Assembly (NCBI RefSeq): GCF_036127095.1
Contig: NZ_CP108006.1
Span: 5,447,501 to 5,511,500, forward strand
DNA from: Streptomyces sp. NBC_00335
Lineage (GTDB): Bacteria > Actinomycetota > Actinomycetes > Streptomycetales > Streptomycetaceae
DNA length: 64,000 bases
Direction of reading: 5' to 3'
Of the stretch, positions 1-8,802 are shown piece after piece. Position 1 is the stretch's first letter, and each line of letters opens with the position of its first letter. The notes under the pieces are model-generated. The model made no database searches. It was not told the origin of the DNA and worked only from the letters and a program-made list of their open reading frames with translations. Position numbers and translations under genes: made by a program.

Positions 1-1246
<1,246 letters not shown>

Positions 1247-1270
1247 TCCCCCCCACCCCGCGCCGAGCGC

Positions 1271-1309
1271 CGGCCGCCCCCGTCCCCTTCCAGGGGCCGG
1301 GGGCGGCCG
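1271..1309. terminator. Strong hairpin between convergent genes
   Basis: A perfect 12-bp stem (CGGCCGCCCCCG, 1271-1282, with 1298-1309) and a 15-nt loop lie between the chitinase stop at 1246 and the stop of the opposing GGDEF-EAL gene at 1337. There is no T-tract, as is common in Streptomyces. It probably stops both transcripts. Confidence 0.75.
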
Positions 1310-1336
1310 TGTCTTGCGCCGGGTCGTGGCTCCCGC

Positions 1337-3433
1337 TCAGACGGCGGGGTGCGGGGCGGGTCCCTCCGGTTGCCCGGGGTCGGTGCCCGTGACCGCTCCC
1401 GCGGCGGCAGCCACCTGGCGGCTGATGATGGCGGCGATCGCCTCCGGAGCCACCGCCCGGGAGTACAGCCAGCCCTGGCCGGTGTCGCAGCCGACGCGGC
1501 GCAGCCGGGCCGCCTGGCCGGCGGTCTCCACGCATTCCGCCGTCACCGTCAGGCCCAGCCGGTGCGCGAGCTGGACCAGGGCCTCGACGATGGTCTCGTC
1601 GGCCGGGTTCGGGTGGGCGCCCTCCTCGTAGCGGAAGCCGCGGACGAAGGAGCCGTCCAGCTTGAGCACCGAGACCGGCAGCCTGCTGAGGTAGGCGAGG
1701 TTCGAGTACCCGGTGCCGAAGTCGTCGATGGCGATCCGCACCCCCATGTCGCTCAGCGCCTGCAGGGCCTGGAGCGGCCGCCCGGCCGAGCCCATCACGG
1801 CCGACTCCGTCAGCTCCAGCTGCAGCAGCTGGGGCGCCAGGCCCGTCTCCGCGAGGATCTCGGCGACGTCGCCGACCAGGTCGGAGTCCCAGACCTGGCG
1901 CACCGCGACGTTGACGGACACGAAGACGGGGGAGTCGCTGGGCTGCTCGATCTGCCAGCGCCGCGCCTGCCGGCAGGCGGTCTGGAGCACCCACCGGCCC
2001 AACTGGACGATGGAGCCGTCCTCTTCGGCGATGCCGATGAACCGATTCGGCGTCAGCGTGCCGAACTGCGGGTGGTTCCAGCGCACCAGGGCCTCCACCC
2101 CGCGCACCACCCCGCTCTCCAGGTCCACGAGCGGCTGGTACTCCAGCGCGAACTCCCCCCGTTCCACGGCCGGCCGCAGCGTCGAGGACAGCGCCTGGCG
2201 GGTCATCCGGTGGGCGTTGCGCTCCGGGTCGAAGAGCGTCCAGCGGGCCTTGCCGTCCGCCTTGGCCCAGTACAGCGTGGTGTCCGCGGCCTGCATCAGC
2301 CCCGTCGCCGACGTTCCGGCCGCCGCCCGCTCCACCACCCCGATCGAGGCGGAGACCGACAGCCGCTGCCCGGCCAGGTCGAACGGCTCCTGTACGGCGG
2401 CCAGTACGCTCCGCGCCAGGTCCGCGAGTTGCTCGGTGCCGGTGGAATCCTCGACCAGCAGGGCGAACTCGTCGCCGCCGAGCCGTGCCACCAGGTGCCC
2501 GCCGGTGCGCCCGTAGCCGGACTGGTCGGCGCACTGGGTCAGCCGCTTGGCCACGGCGGTCAGCAGCCGGTCGCCGACCCGGTGGCCCAGGGTGTCGTTG
2601 ACCGCCTTGAACCCGTCGAGGTCCAGGTAGCACAGCCCGATCCGGCCGGTGCCGCCGTGCTCGTACGAGGAGGCCTCCAGGGCGGCGGAGAGCCGCTCGA
2701 AGAACAGCGCGCGGTTGGCCAGCCGGGTGACCGGGTCGTGCATCTGGAGGTGGCGCAGGCGGGCCTGGAGGTCGCGCCGGTCGCTGATGTCGGCGACGGA
2801 CAGCAGGACGTCACCCGTCCCGGGGACGGGCCCGAGGGTGATCTCGGTCCACAGGGAGTGCCCGTCGGGGTGCTTGAGGCGGCGGGTGCAGCGCAGCCGG
2901 GCCTGGCGGCCGCGCAGGACCTCCTGGTACGCCTGCCAGGTGCGGGCCTCGGAGGCCAGGTCCACCAGGTCGGCGGCGGACTGCCCGGCGAGGAGGTGCG
3001 GCTCGGAGCCGAGGAGGCCGGCGAGCGCCTGGTTGGCGAGGGTGACGTGGCCGGTGCGGTCGATGACGGCCATGGGGAGGTGGGCCGCGTTGAAGGCGGC
3101 CCGGTAGTCGGCCCTGTACTCGGCCCGGTACTCGGCCTGGTGGCCGGACCGGTGGGTGGCCTGACGGCCGGGCCCGTGACCGGTCGTGTGGCTCGTCGTG
3201 GGGGCTGTCGCGTGGCCCGTCGCGCGGTCCGTCGTGGGTCCGGCCAGGTGGTCGGTCGCGTGGTCGTCCCCGTGGTCGGCCGTCGGATCGGACGCGGCGT
3301 CGGCCGCGCGATCGTGCGGCGTGCACGCGGCACGGTCCGGGGTCGGCGTCGTCGCCGGTTCCGGGTGACGCTGCGTCATGGCCGGTCGGATGCTGTCGGC
3401 CGCCGAACCGGTTCCATCTGGGGTTCCGCTCAC
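1337..3433 (-). CDS. PAS-GGDEF-EAL cyclic-di-GMP synthase/phosphodiesterase
   Basis: This is a cytoplasmic cyclic-di-GMP turnover protein of about 698 residues. The GTG at 3433 is preferred because GGGAG lies about 6 nt upstream; the frame stays open to 3673 and an ATG lies at 3379. A His/Asp/Thr/Arg-rich low-complexity stretch (about residues 20-110) leads into one PAS domain (about 112-230). The diguanylate cyclase domain has an intact GGDEF near residue 319. The EAL domain has EALVRW near residue 446, DDFGTGYSNL and the late catalytic Glu (AECVET). Both active sites look complete, so it may be bifunctional. The architecture is like RmdA/CdgF of Streptomyces. No membrane segment is seen. 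Confidence 0.9.
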   Translation of the reverse strand: MSGTPDGTGSAADSIRPAMTQRHPEPATTPTPDRAACTPHDRAADAASDPTADHGDDHATDHLAGPTTDRATGHATAPTTSHTTGHGPGRQATHRSGHQAEYRAEYRADYRAAFNAAHLPMAVIDRTGHVTLANQALAGLLGSEPHLLAGQSAADLVDLASEARTWQAYQEVLRGRQARLRCTRRLKHPDGHSLWTEITLGPVPGTGDVLLSVADISDRRDLQARLRHLQMHDPVTRLANRALFFERLSAALEASSYEHGGTGRIGLCYLDLDGFKAVNDTLGHRVGDRLLTAVAKRLTQCADQSGYGRTGGHLVARLGGDEFALLVEDSTGTEQLADLARSVLAAVQEPFDLAGQRLSVSASIGVVERAAAGTSATGLMQAADTTLYWAKADGKARWTLFDPERNAHRMTRQALSSTLRPAVERGEFALEYQPLVDLESGVVRGVEALVRWNHPQFGTLTPNRFIGIAEEDGSIVQLGRWVLQTACRQARRWQIEQPSDSPVFVSVNVAVRQVWDSDLVGDVAEILAETGLAPQLLQLELTESAVMGSAGRPLQALQALSDMGVRIAIDDFGTGYSNLAYLSRLPVSVLKLDGSFVRGFRYEEGAHPNPADETIVEALVQLAHRLGLTVTAECVETAGQAARLRRVGCDTGQGWLYSRAVAPEAIAAIISRQVAAAAGAVTGTDPGQPEGPAPHPAV

Positions 3434-3778
3434 CGTTGGCTCCCGCAGTGCGTGTGAGTGTCCGTGCAGGAAAGTGTGCCGATCATAGAGGTTCCCGGAC
3501 GGCCCTATCCAGCGGCGACGCCGTGCGGGGCGCGGGAGTTCGGCGTGATGACGGATCGTCGACGTGACGGCGACTGATCGTTTCCGCACGGCCGTGAGCA
3601 TCCGACGCCCATCACTGATCCGACCTGATCGGTCGTGACTTTCCGTAGGCGAATGTGCGAAACCCGGCGTCACCGGCTTGCCCTAGTGCTCACTCGTGTG
3701 GGGCAGCGGAACAGGGCATTAGTAAGACAATCGCCCCAAGGTGGATGAAGAGGTACTAATCCACCACCGGAGGTCGAT
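3434..3778. other. Divergent intergenic region
   Basis: These 345 bases separate the divergent GGDEF-EAL and M6 protease genes and must hold both promoters. Apart from the inverted repeat at 3740-3765 and the GGAGG ribosome site of the protease (3769-3773), no convincing gene or consensus promoter was found. Confidence 0.5.
3740..3765. promoter_or_regulatory. 7-bp inverted repeat just before the protease ribosome site
   Basis: GGTGGAT (3740-3746) and ATCCACC (3759-3765) are perfect complements separated by 12 nt. They end 4 bases before the GGAGG of the M6 protease gene. The repeat could be an operator or a leader hairpin that hides the ribosome site; the sequence alone does not decide. Confidence 0.4.
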
Positions 3779-5023
3779 GTGCCGCGACAGCAGACACCCG
3801 GGGGAGTGGACCGCTCCCGCATGCGAACCACGGCGGCGGCGCTCACTTCCCTGACGGCGCTCGCCGCCATGTCGCTCGTCGCGGGACCCGCGGTCGCCGC
3901 CCCCGGAGCCGGACCCTGCGCGCTGACCCGTACCGCGGCACACCACTCCCTGGGCCTGGACAGCTGGAACGGCGCCTATCCCAAGCCCGAGCGGACCCTC
4001 AACGCGGTCATGGTCTTCCTCTCCTTCCCCGACCACCGCCCCACCCTGACCACCGACGAGCTCACCGCCGACTACTTCCCGGCGACCAGCGAGTTCTTCG
4101 AGCGGGCCTCCTACGGCCGCTTCCGCCTGGTCCCGCACCCGCAGAAGCAGTGGATCCAGATGCCGAAGCCGTCCGCCGCCTACGGCATACAGCGCGACTG
4201 GGCCCCGGCGGACCGGGCCGCCTACCTGCGCGACGCGGTGGCCGGGGCCGATCCGGCGGTGGACTTCGGCCGGTATGACGTCGTCTACTTCGTCGCGGAC
4301 CCGGAGGCGCCCGGCGTCGACTCCGATGCCACCAAGGTCGTCAACTTCGAGCAGCCGATCCGGGCCGACGGCACCGACCTGCGCCGCATCGTCACGGTCT
4401 TCGAGAAGCACCCGCCGGACCGCAACGTGCTGGCCCACGAGACCGGGCACGTCTTCGACCTGCCGGACCTCTACCACCGGCCCTCCGACGGCAAGGGGGA
4501 CTGGGACACGTACGTCGGTGACTGGGACGTCATGGGCAGCCAGTTCGGCATGGCCCCGGACCTCTTCGCCTGGCAGAAGTGGAAGCTCGGCTGGCTGGAC
4601 GCCTCCCAGGTCGACTGTGTGGGAGCCGGCTCCTCCCTGCACACCCTCCAGCCGCTGTCCGAGGCCCCGCGCCCGGGCGGCACGGGCGGAACCCGGCTCG
4701 CGGTGGTCCGTACGGGCGCCGGCAGCGCGATCGCCGTCGAGGCGCGGGGCTCCGCCGGCAACGACGGGGACACCTGCACCGAGGGGGTGCTCATCTACCG
4801 GGTCCGCAACGAGGCGGCCTCCGGCGGCGGGCCGATCGAGGTCGTGGACGCGCACCCCGCCACCGAGGCCTGCTGGGACCGCTCGGTGTACCCGCCGCTG
4901 GCGGACGCGCCGCTGGAGGTGGGGGAGACCTTCACCGTCCCGGGCGAGGGGATCACCGTGGAAGTGGCGGACCGCACACAGTCGGGCGCGTACACGGTGA
5001 AGATCACGCGGGAGGAGCGGTAG
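3779..5023 (+). CDS. Secreted M6-family zinc metalloprotease
   Basis: This is a predicted extracellular peptidase of 414 residues. GTG at 3779 is chosen because GGAGG ends 5 nt upstream; an in-frame ATG at 3821 is the alternative. An Arg-containing N-terminus, a hydrophobic segment and an Ala-rich cleavage region (AVAAPGAG, about residue 40) form a signal peptide. The zinc motif HETGH is near residue 220 and is followed by DLPDLY and by GDWDVMG, which supplies the Met after the site, as in the immune-inhibitor-A-like M6 family. The C-terminal third is a beta-rich domain with three Cys. A strong terminator follows. Confidence 0.88.
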   Translation: MPRQQTPGGVDRSRMRTTAAALTSLTALAAMSLVAGPAVAAPGAGPCALTRTAAHHSLGLDSWNGAYPKPERTLNAVMVFLSFPDHRPTLTTDELTADYFPATSEFFERASYGRFRLVPHPQKQWIQMPKPSAAYGIQRDWAPADRAAYLRDAVAGADPAVDFGRYDVVYFVADPEAPGVDSDATKVVNFEQPIRADGTDLRRIVTVFEKHPPDRNVLAHETGHVFDLPDLYHRPSDGKGDWDTYVGDWDVMGSQFGMAPDLFAWQKWKLGWLDASQVDCVGAGSSLHTLQPLSEAPRPGGTGGTRLAVVRTGAGSAIAVEARGSAGNDGDTCTEGVLIYRVRNEAASGGGPIEVVDAHPATEACWDRSVYPPLADAPLEVGETFTVPGEGITVEVADRTQSGAYTVKITREER

Positions 5024-5044
5024 GGGGCGCGGGACCCCGGACAC

Positions 5045-5078
5045 GAAGAAGGCCCCCACTCGCGTGGGGGCCTTCTTC
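5045..5078 (+). terminator. Intrinsic-type terminator of the M6 protease gene
   Basis: A perfect 15-bp stem (5045-5059 with 5064-5078) has a TCGC tetraloop and lies 21 bases after the protease stop. It also sits at the 3' end of the opposing tRNA-Lys gene, so it may work for both directions. Confidence 0.85.
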
Positions 5079-5084
5079 CGTCTG

Positions 5085-5158
5085 TGCGCCGCCAGGGACT
5101 CGAACCCCGGACCCGCTGATTAAGAGTCAGCTGCTCTAACCAACTGAGCTAGCGGCGC
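5085..5158 (-). tRNA. tRNA-Lys (CTT anticodon)
   Basis: The minus strand folds as a 74-nt tRNA. The 7-bp acceptor is GCGCCGC/GCGGCGC, the D arm reads AGCTCAGTTGGTTAGAGC, the anticodon stem is GCTGA/TCAGC and the T arm contains GGTTCGAGTCC. The loop CTCTTAA gives anticodon CTT (plus-strand bases 5122-5124), which reads AAG. CCA is not encoded. No attachment-site duplication or integrase is next to it. Confidence 0.95.
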
Positions 5159-5176
5159 TTGGTGACGAGGAAGACA

Positions 5177-5734
5177 TTAGCACCCCGGGCGGCGATCGGA
5201 AAAATCGATATCCGCAGCTCGGGTGGCACGGACGAACGCCCACAGCAGAGCCTCCGGCCCGGGCAGCCACGGCAGCCGGGTATCGGGCGCCACGAGCCAG
5301 CGCGAGGGCCCCCCGTCGGCGGCCAGCGGGGGCACGGTGACGGCGTCGCCGCGGCCGTGGCAGAGCGGGGCGGGTACGGGGGTGTTCCACTCCTCCCAGG
5401 CCAGCAGGGCCGGGAGGCGGTGGGCGGTGCCGGGGGCGGCGAAGAGCAGGGTCCGCCCGCGGTGGACGGCGGCCGGGCCCGAGCCGGGGCCTTCGGCCCA
5501 GAGCAGGTCGAGCATCCGGCGTCCGAGGACGAGGGGGACGTTGACGACGTCGAAGGCGGTCCCGCAGGGCAGCACGGCGGGCGCGGTGGGCCGGGCCTGC
5601 CAGGCTGCCAGCGTGCCTCCGGGCTGGGCGGAGGCCGAGGCCAGCCAGGCTGCGCCGGCCGGGGTGACGTGGGTCGCGGAGGCGGTCGTCGTCGTCCGCA
5701 GGTCGAGCGCGGGGCAGCCGGTCAGGGTCGTCAT
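5177..5734 (-). CDS. Conserved hypothetical protein, possibly prim-pol N-domain-like
   Basis: This 185-residue protein is cytoplasmic by composition, with no signal or membrane segment. The ATG at 5734 starts the conserved-looking part (MTTLTGCPALDLR); the open frame continues upstream without support. Features seen are an early GAAWLASA segment, FDVVNVP, a central RTLLFAAPGTA stretch and a C-terminal LPWLPGPEALLWAFVRA. The layout recalls the small actinobacterial proteins labelled as bifunctional primase/polymerase N-terminal-like. That is a family-memory guess; no catalytic triad could be confirmed. It stands alone beside tRNA-Lys. Confidence 0.6.
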   Translation of the reverse strand: MTTLTGCPALDLRTTTTASATHVTPAGAAWLASASAQPGGTLAAWQARPTAPAVLPCGTAFDVVNVPLVLGRRMLDLLWAEGPGSGPAAVHRGRTLLFAAPGTAHRLPALLAWEEWNTPVPAPLCHGRGDAVTVPPLAADGGPSRWLVAPDTRLPWLPGPEALLWAFVRATRAADIDFSDRRPGC

Positions 5735-5856
5735 GTCTTCAGGTCTACCCGGAGTGGCGAACCGATCTCCGGGAGTTACGGGAAACCGGGACAGGCCGGG
5801 TGGGACTGGGGTATGTTGCGCCCCGCATATGCCAGAGGTCGCGGCCGGGCGCGACC

Positions 5857-6204
5857 TCAGGTGCCCTCGGGGGCGGTGCCGCGCAGCAGGGGCTCGCCGA
5901 ACTCGATCATCTTGCGGGCGTAGTCCTCGGTCCACTCCGCCTGCTCCGCGATCGTCGCCGCCGAGAGCCGGTCGAACCGCCGGGGATCCGCGAGCTGCGC
6001 CGCCGCCACCGCCTGGAACTCCACCGCCCGTTCCTGCGCGGCGCGGAAGGCCAGGGTCAGCTCCGTCGCCCGGACCAGCAGTTCCCGCGGGTCGTCGATC
6101 GATTCGAGGTCGAAGAAGTGCTCCGGGTCCGTGACGGTCTCCGACGGCTCGAAGAGCAACTGCGCGGGCCGCAGCCTCCGCTCGGTCCGCTCGGGCTCTG
6201 CCAT
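5857..6204 (-). CDS. Conserved hypothetical protein, 115 aa
   Basis: The ATG at 6204 is preceded by GGAGG about 7 nt upstream, so the start is well supported. The protein is acidic and helical (FFDLESIDDPRELLV, then Ala/Glu-rich helices to a short C-terminal tail), has no Cys and has no membrane segment. It is the type of small Streptomyces protein conserved in many genomes without a known role. It is divergent from the M20 amidohydrolase gene; an 18-bp palindrome (6233-6250) lies between them. Confidence 0.75.
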   Translation of the reverse strand: MAEPERTERRLRPAQLLFEPSETVTDPEHFFDLESIDDPRELLVRATELTLAFRAAQERAVEFQAVAAAQLADPRRFDRLSAATIAEQAEWTEDYARKMIEFGEPLLRGTAPEGT

Positions 6205-6232
6205 GCGTGTCCTCCTGCTGGACGTGGGGGAA

Positions 6233-6250
6233 GCCTCCCGGCCGGGAGGC
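6233..6250. promoter_or_regulatory. 18-bp perfect palindrome between divergent genes
   Basis: GCCTCCCGGCCGGGAGGC is a perfect palindrome, followed by two near-identical copies of GGGTCGAAAG-CTTCC (6256-6288). It could be an operator or a hairpin in the leader of the 115-aa gene. No family-specific consensus was recognised. Confidence 0.4.
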
Positions 6251-6356
6251 CCCCGGGTCGAAAGGCTTCCGGGTCGAAAGCTTCCGGGCCACCGTCCATT
6301 GTCCAGCTTCGCGCAAGGGTGCCCGAGGGTCCCGGCGCATGGGCTAGAACGTGCGT

Positions 6357-7619
6357 ATGACCGATGGTGTGCACGAGACGCTGGACAAGCTCTGCGACGA
6401 GGGCATCGAGCAGGTGATCGGCTGGCGCCGCCACCTCCACCGAAATCCGGAGCTGCCCAACCGGGAGGCCGCCACCGCGCGGCTCGTGGCGCGGGAGCTC
6501 GCCGCGTTCGGGCTGGACGAGGTGCGGACCGGCATCGCCGGGCACGGAGTGGTCGGGGTGCTGCGCGGCGGCCTGCCCGGGGACCGGGTGGCGGCGCTGC
6601 GGGCCGACATGGACGCGCTGCCCGTCCCCGACCGCTGCGGCGCGGACTTCGCCGCCACCGGGCAGGCCTCGCACGCCTGCGGCCACGACTGCCACACCGC
6701 GATGCTCCTCGGAGCCGCGCGCGCACTGGCCGACGTACGGGTGCGGGAACGGCTGCCCGGGACCGTGCTGTTCGTGTTCCAGCCCGCCGAGGAGGGCCCG
6801 CCGGTCGGCGAGGAGGGCGGGGCGCGCCTGATGGTGGCCGAGGGGGCCTTCGACGACCCCGTCCCCACGATGGCCTTCGGCATGCACGTCACCCCGCACC
6901 CCAAGGGCTGGGTGGGCTACAAGTCCGGCCCGATGTACGGGGCCTCCTGCCTGGTCCGCGTCACCGTCACCGGCCGGCAGTCCCACGCCTCCTCGCCCTG
7001 GTACGGCATCGACCCGATGCCCGCCGTCGGGGCGCTGCTGACCGGGATCGGCCAGCTGTACCGGCAGGTCTCGGCGTTCTCCCCGGTCACGGTCTCCATC
7101 GGCCACATCGAGGACGTCGGCCGGTACAACGTCATCGGTGAAACGGTCACCTTGTGGGGCACGATCCGCTGCGCCGAGGAGCGGGACATGGCCGAGGTCA
7201 AACGCCGGCTGACGGTGCTGGCCGAGCACACGGCCGAGGCCTACGGGGCCTCCGCGACCGTCGAGCTGCTCCAGGACGTGCCCGCCGTGCGCAACGACGC
7301 GGCCTGGGTCGAGGCCGCGCTGCCCACCCTGCGCCGGGTCGCGGGCACGGACCGGGTGGTGGAGGTCGGCGGCACGCTCGGCTACGACGACGTCTCCGAG
7401 CTCATCCTCCGCTTCGGCGGGCTGTACGTGATGCTCGGCGTCCAGGACACCGCCCTGGACCCGGCGAGCGGCGAACCCGTGGCCGTGCCCGGTGGCCGGG
7501 GCCTGGTGGGCAACCACCACCCCGCCTTCTACGCCGACGACGACACCCTGATCACGGGCGTACGGCTGCACGCGCACGCCGCGTACGACCACCTGACGGG
7601 GGCCCTCGTCACGCGCTGA
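6357..7619 (+). CDS. M20-family amidohydrolase / aminoacylase
   Basis: This metal-dependent hydrolase is of the M20D type (hippurate hydrolase, IAA-amino-acid hydrolase, AbgB group) and cleaves N-acyl amino acids. It has 420 residues from the ATG at 6357; GTG at 6351 is an alternative and neither has a clear ribosome site. Family marks are WRRHLHRNPEL, ALRADMDALPV, the metal-binding HACGHDCH and QPAEEGP, and the dimerisation-domain TVTGRQSHAS. The true substrate cannot be read from sequence. The stop overlaps the opposing flavin reductase gene by 11 bases. Confidence 0.9.
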   Translation: MTDGVHETLDKLCDEGIEQVIGWRRHLHRNPELPNREAATARLVARELAAFGLDEVRTGIAGHGVVGVLRGGLPGDRVAALRADMDALPVPDRCGADFAATGQASHACGHDCHTAMLLGAARALADVRVRERLPGTVLFVFQPAEEGPPVGEEGGARLMVAEGAFDDPVPTMAFGMHVTPHPKGWVGYKSGPMYGASCLVRVTVTGRQSHASSPWYGIDPMPAVGALLTGIGQLYRQVSAFSPVTVSIGHIEDVGRYNVIGETVTLWGTIRCAEERDMAEVKRRLTVLAEHTAEAYGASATVELLQDVPAVRNDAAWVEAALPTLRRVAGTDRVVEVGGTLGYDDVSELILRFGGLYVMLGVQDTALDPASGEPVAVPGGRGLVGNHHPAFYADDDTLITGVRLHAHAAYDHLTGALVTR

Positions 7620-8178
7620 CCGGCGTCTTCGCGAGGGCGGCGAGCTCGTCCAGTACGACCGCGAGCTCGCCCGCGAGGCCCTCCGGGGCGCGGAATCCGT
7701 CGGCCGTGACCAGCCCGGTGATGCCCGGGACGGCCACCGAGGCCCCGGTCGGCACCATGCCGACGGCCTCCAGCACCGGCCGCAGCATCCGGCCGGCCGG
7801 GGCGCCGCCGGAGCCGCCCGCGCTGTAGGAGAGCAGGCCGGCCGGCTTGCCCTGCCATTCGCGGTAGAGGAAGTCCACGGCGTTCTTGAAGGGGGCGGTG
7901 AAGCCGCCGTTGTACATCGGCAGGACGAACAGGAAGGCGTCGGCGGAGTCGACCAGGGCGCTCCACGCGCGGGTGTGGGGGTGGGCGTAGATCCCGGTGG
8001 AGGCGTATTCGGGCTCGTCGAGGAAGGGCAGGTCGATCTCGGCGAGGTCGACGGGGGTGACGTCGAAGCGCCCGTGCTCGCGCGCCCGGCCGGCGGCCCA
8101 GCCGGCCAGCGGGCGGGCGGCGGAGGTGGGGCGGACGGAGGCGGAGACGACGTGCAGGCGGATCGGGTGCGGGTTCAC
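7609..8178 (-). CDS. NAD(P)H-dependent FMN reductase
   Basis: This flavodoxin-fold reductase of 189 residues probably reduces FMN or quinones. GTG at 8178 is chosen because GAGGAG lies 7 nt upstream; the open frame runs to 8220 without a better start. The N-terminal beta strand and phosphate loop (HVVSASVRPTSAARPLA), the LPMYNGGFTAPFKNAVD active-site segment and YSAGGSGG are typical of the NADPH-dependent FMN reductase family. It is divergent from a MarR gene. The region between them holds three copies of one palindrome, so it is probably a MarR-controlled oxidative or electrophile stress gene. Confidence 0.88.
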   Translation of the reverse strand: MNPHPIRLHVVSASVRPTSAARPLAGWAAGRAREHGRFDVTPVDLAEIDLPFLDEPEYASTGIYAHPHTRAWSALVDSADAFLFVLPMYNGGFTAPFKNAVDFLYREWQGKPAGLLSYSAGGSGGAPAGRMLRPVLEAVGMVPTGASVAVPGITGLVTADGFRAPEGLAGELAVVLDELAALAKTPVSA

Positions 8179-8209
8179 GGTGGGCTCCTCGCGGCCTGGA
8201 AAGTTTTGT

Positions 8210-8285
8210 TGACGTGTCACCTATGGCGTTGCGCCCATGGAAGCGCAGGAATGGGTGACGTGTCAACTAGGTAGGTGACGTGTCA
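8210..8285. promoter_or_regulatory. Three MarR-type operator copies (TGACGTGTCA)
   Basis: The 10-mer TGACGTGTCA, close to a perfect palindrome, occurs at 8210-8219, 8256-8265 and 8276-8285. The last two are 20 bp apart, so they fall on the same helix face. They lie between the flavin reductase start (8178) and the MarR start (8308). A -10-like TAGACT (8296-8301) places the MarR transcript start at its ATG, and the third copy overlaps where the -35 would be. Confidence 0.75.
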
Positions 8286-8307
8286 CGTACCGGGCTAGAC
8301 TTCGACC

Positions 8308-8796
8308 ATGACCGAGAACGGGAGTGACAGCGCACCTCGCTGGCTCAGTGAGTCCGAACAGCAGGCCTGGTACGCCTGGCGGCGGATGTTCCCGCTGGTC
8401 AACGCCGATATCGCGCGCGATCTGACCCAGGACAGCGGGCTCTCCGAAGCCGACTACGACGTCCTGTCCGTCCTCGGCTCCACCGACGGCCACCGCATGC
8501 GCATCAGCGCCCTCGCCGTCCTCATGCAGTGGTCCCGCAGCCGGCTCTCCCACCAGCTCACCCGGATGGAGCAGAGGGGCATCGTCCGCCGCGAAGAGGT
8601 GGCCGACGACGGACGCGGAGCCGAAGTGGTGCTCACCGAGCAGGGCGTCACCACGATCATGACGGCCGCCCCGCTCCACGTGGAGTCGGTGCGCCGCCAC
8701 CTGATCGACATCCTGACCCCGGAACAGCTGCGCACCTTCGCCGAGGTGGGCGAACTGCTCCGCACCCGCCTCGGCGTGGAGCGCAAGACCCGCTGA
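8308..8796 (+). CDS. MarR-family transcriptional regulator
   Basis: This winged-helix repressor of 162 residues has helices with LSEADYDVLSVL, the recognition region MQWSRSRLSHQLTRMEQRG and a wing RREEVADDGRGAEVVLT. It has no ribosome site; the ATG sits about 7 nt after a TAGACT box, so the transcript is probably leaderless. The three operator copies upstream point to autoregulation and control of the divergent flavin reductase. The ligand is unknown. Confidence 0.9.
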   Translation: MTENGSDSAPRWLSESEQQAWYAWRRMFPLVNADIARDLTQDSGLSEADYDVLSVLGSTDGHRMRISALAVLMQWSRSRLSHQLTRMEQRGIVRREEVADDGRGAEVVLTEQGVTTIMTAAPLHVESVRRHLIDILTPEQLRTFAEVGELLRTRLGVERKTR

Positions 8797-8802
8797 CCGT
8801 GG

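Noticed and set aside
5085..5158. tRNA-Lys as an integration site of a mobile element
   Set aside because: No integrase, no duplicated tRNA 3' end and ordinary base composition around it.
6233..6288. Terminator for the 115-aa gene
   Set aside because: It lies upstream of that gene's start rather than after its stop, so it is described as a regulatory palindrome.
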